64,000 nt of DNA from Billgrantia pellis. Its GTDB lineage: Bacteria > Pseudomonadota > Gammaproteobacteria > Pseudomonadales > Halomonadaceae. This document shows, piece by piece, positions 63,137 to 64,000 of this stretch. The DNA lies in NCBI RefSeq assembly GCF_008297955.1, contig NZ_VTPY01000001.1, positions 558,001 to 622,000 of the forward strand, read 5' to 3'. Every line of letters begins with the position of its first letter. Position 1 is the first letter of the stretch. The notes below the pieces were generated by a model. It searched no databases, had not been told where the DNA came from, and worked only from the letters and a program-made list of their open reading frames with translations. The translations under genes were made by a program, and so were the position numbers.

Positions 63137-63661
63137 TCAATGGCCTTCGCCCGCATGTTGCTTCCGGTTTTGGGCGCTCACCTTGTCGATGACGACATCG
63201 GGGTGGTGACGCTGGATCGCCGCCCTGAACGCTTCTTCCCGCTCACCGGGAACGTCGACGATCAGCAGCATGGCGCCTCGTTTGATCGCCTTATCGTACT
63301 GGCTGACCTTGATGTCGCGCACGGAAACACCCACCATCGAGCTGGCCCATACGCCGAACAGCGCGCCAAAGACCACCATGCCAAGGGCCATCCAGACAAT
63401 GTTCGTGTCGACGAGAACGAAGTGAGCGATCAGGCCCAGCACCAGGCCGAGCACGGCCCCGACGATGGCACCGCGCATCGAGGCATTGACGACATCGGTC
63501 GTCTGAATCAGGGTGGCGCTCGGTACCCCCTCCGTTTCCAGGGGCTTCCAGTCCTTGCCCATGACGTGCAGGTGATCCTTGGTCAAGCCCATCCCACCGA
63601 GTTCGTCGACGATGGCGGTGGTGGTTTCCTTGTCGGGTATCAGAAAGTACAAGCGTTGCAT
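63137..63661 (-). CDS. Small membrane protein with two glycine-rich helices
   Basis: 174 residues starting MQRLYFLIPDKETTTAIVDE. A small alpha/beta N-terminal part is followed by GAIVGAVLGLVLGLIAHFVL and MALGMVVFGALFGVWASSMV, two helices with glycine-zipper spacing. A C-terminal alpha/beta part (AMLLIVDVPGEREEAFRAAI) follows, resembling DUF1269-type stress-associated membrane proteins. The frame extends to 63889 but the ATG at 63661 gives a natural N-terminus. No operon partner is clear. Confidence 0.78.
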   Translation of the reverse strand: MQRLYFLIPDKETTTAIVDELGGMGLTKDHLHVMGKDWKPLETEGVPSATLIQTTDVVNASMRGAIVGAVLGLVLGLIAHFVLVDTNIVWMALGMVVFGALFGVWASSMVGVSVRDIKVSQYDKAIKRGAMLLIVDVPGEREEAFRAAIQRHHPDVVIDKVSAQNRKQHAGEGH

Positions 63662-63945
63662 TGCATTCTCGCTGCTCTGAGGGGCGGGCGGGCTTTCCTT
63701 AAGGTGTAGCAGCTGGGCGGCGAACCTTGCCAGGTTCCCGCCCTTTCCAGGTTCGACGGCCGTATAAGGCCGCAGGCACCTGCTCGACCCAATGGCTCGA
63801 CCAGGGGAGAGGTGGCCGTCGAAGGCGACGGCCATATCCACCTTGCCGGTATGGCTGGCAACCTCCACCGTCATCGAACCTACCCTCAAGCCCAGCGGGC
63901 GATAGACGCGGGTCAGGAGACTAGTGTCGTGTCGGTGCGCTTGGG

Positions 63946-63999
63946 TAACGATATTGTAACAAAATGTTTACTTGACGATGATCATGTCTATAATCGTTA
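63946..63999 (+). promoter_or_regulatory. Strong sigma-70-like promoter inside an inverted repeat, reading out of the window
   Basis: TTTACT (63967-63972), 16 bases, then the consensus TATAAT (63989-63994). TAACGAT at 63946-63952 and ATCGTTA at 63993-63999 form an inverted repeat around it. The gene it drives lies beyond the right edge. The rest of 63662-63945 shows nothing convincing. Confidence 0.5.
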
Positions 64000-64000
64000 A

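Noticed and set aside
63951..63965. Ter-like sequence (ATTGTAACAAAA), similar to the E. coli Ter core GTTGTAACTAAA
   Set aside because: Two mismatches in twelve positions are expected by chance in 64 kb, it is far from the Tus-like gene, and the site recognised by this divergent Tus is unknown.
63972..63994. TTGACG as a -35 element for the right-edge promoter
   Set aside because: Only 11 bases separate it from TATAAT, too short for sigma-70; TTTACT at 16 bases fits better.
1..64000. Prophage, insertion sequence or CRISPR array
   Set aside because: No transposase, integrase, phage structural gene, Cas gene or regularly spaced repeat was seen on either strand; acquisition of the low-GC segment is better explained by recombination.

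Overview
The window is a continuous piece of chromosome from a moderately GC-rich gammaproteobacterium, most likely a Halomonas or close relative (Halomonadaceae). This is inferred from the combination of an MvaT-type H-NS homologue, a glycine betaine ProVWX transporter, a pilB-pilC-pilD-coaE-yacG block, rimO, a RatA-like protein and a LonB-like protease. No rRNA, tRNA, CRISPR array, transposase or integrase was seen.

Left part (1-19 kb). The left edge cuts a HigB-type toxin, followed by its HigA antitoxin. Next come rimO and a RatA-like START-domain protein (divergent), a universal stress protein overlapping a LonB-like protease, a LysR regulator divergent from an MFS transporter and a DsbA-like isomerase, and a DUF533 protein. 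A minus-strand block then carries pilB, pilC, an inserted MntA-HepT toxin-antitoxin pair, pilD, coaE, yacG and a Tus-like replication terminus protein translationally coupled to yacG. The major pilin pilA is divergent from pilB, and a large PilX-type minor pilin follows it.

Middle part (19-34 kb). A seven-gene minus-strand operon (flavoprotein dehydrogenase, three short-chain dehydrogenases and a complete TRAP transporter) faces a divergent GntR/FCD regulator plus a glutathione S-transferase. A matched inverted-repeat pair lies between the two units. It looks like a self-contained uptake and oxidation pathway for an unidentified organic compound. ProVWX ends in a clear terminator. mvaT, an AraC/GyrI-type regulator, a small protein resembling only the oligomerisation half of MvaT, and a membrane protein with a histone-tail-like basic segment follow.

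Right part (34-63 kb). This is a surface polysaccharide locus, most simply a Wzx/Wzy O-antigen cluster with adjoining LPS genes. A long leader carries a near-perfect ops (RfaH recruitment) element. Sugar-nucleotide genes supply UDP-GlcA (ugd), UDP-GalA (epimerase), UDP-Gal (galE) and a CMP-pseudaminic acid derivative (pseB, C, F, G, I, with a formyltransferase-like gene where PseH would be expected). Processing and assembly genes are a Wzz, a Wzx-like flippase, a Wzy-like polymerase, an initiating sugar transferase, a WaaL-like ligase and several glycosyltransferases. A decayed ugd fragment sits between wzz and the flippase. Base composition drops sharply from inside pseI (about 47.2 kb) to about 50.7 kb, marking an exchanged segment. 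The right end holds a protein that appears to join an ECF-sigma-like N-terminus to a ParB-like C-terminus, an LtaS-like sulfatase-family membrane protein, a glycine-rich two-helix membrane protein, and a strong promoter reading out of the window.
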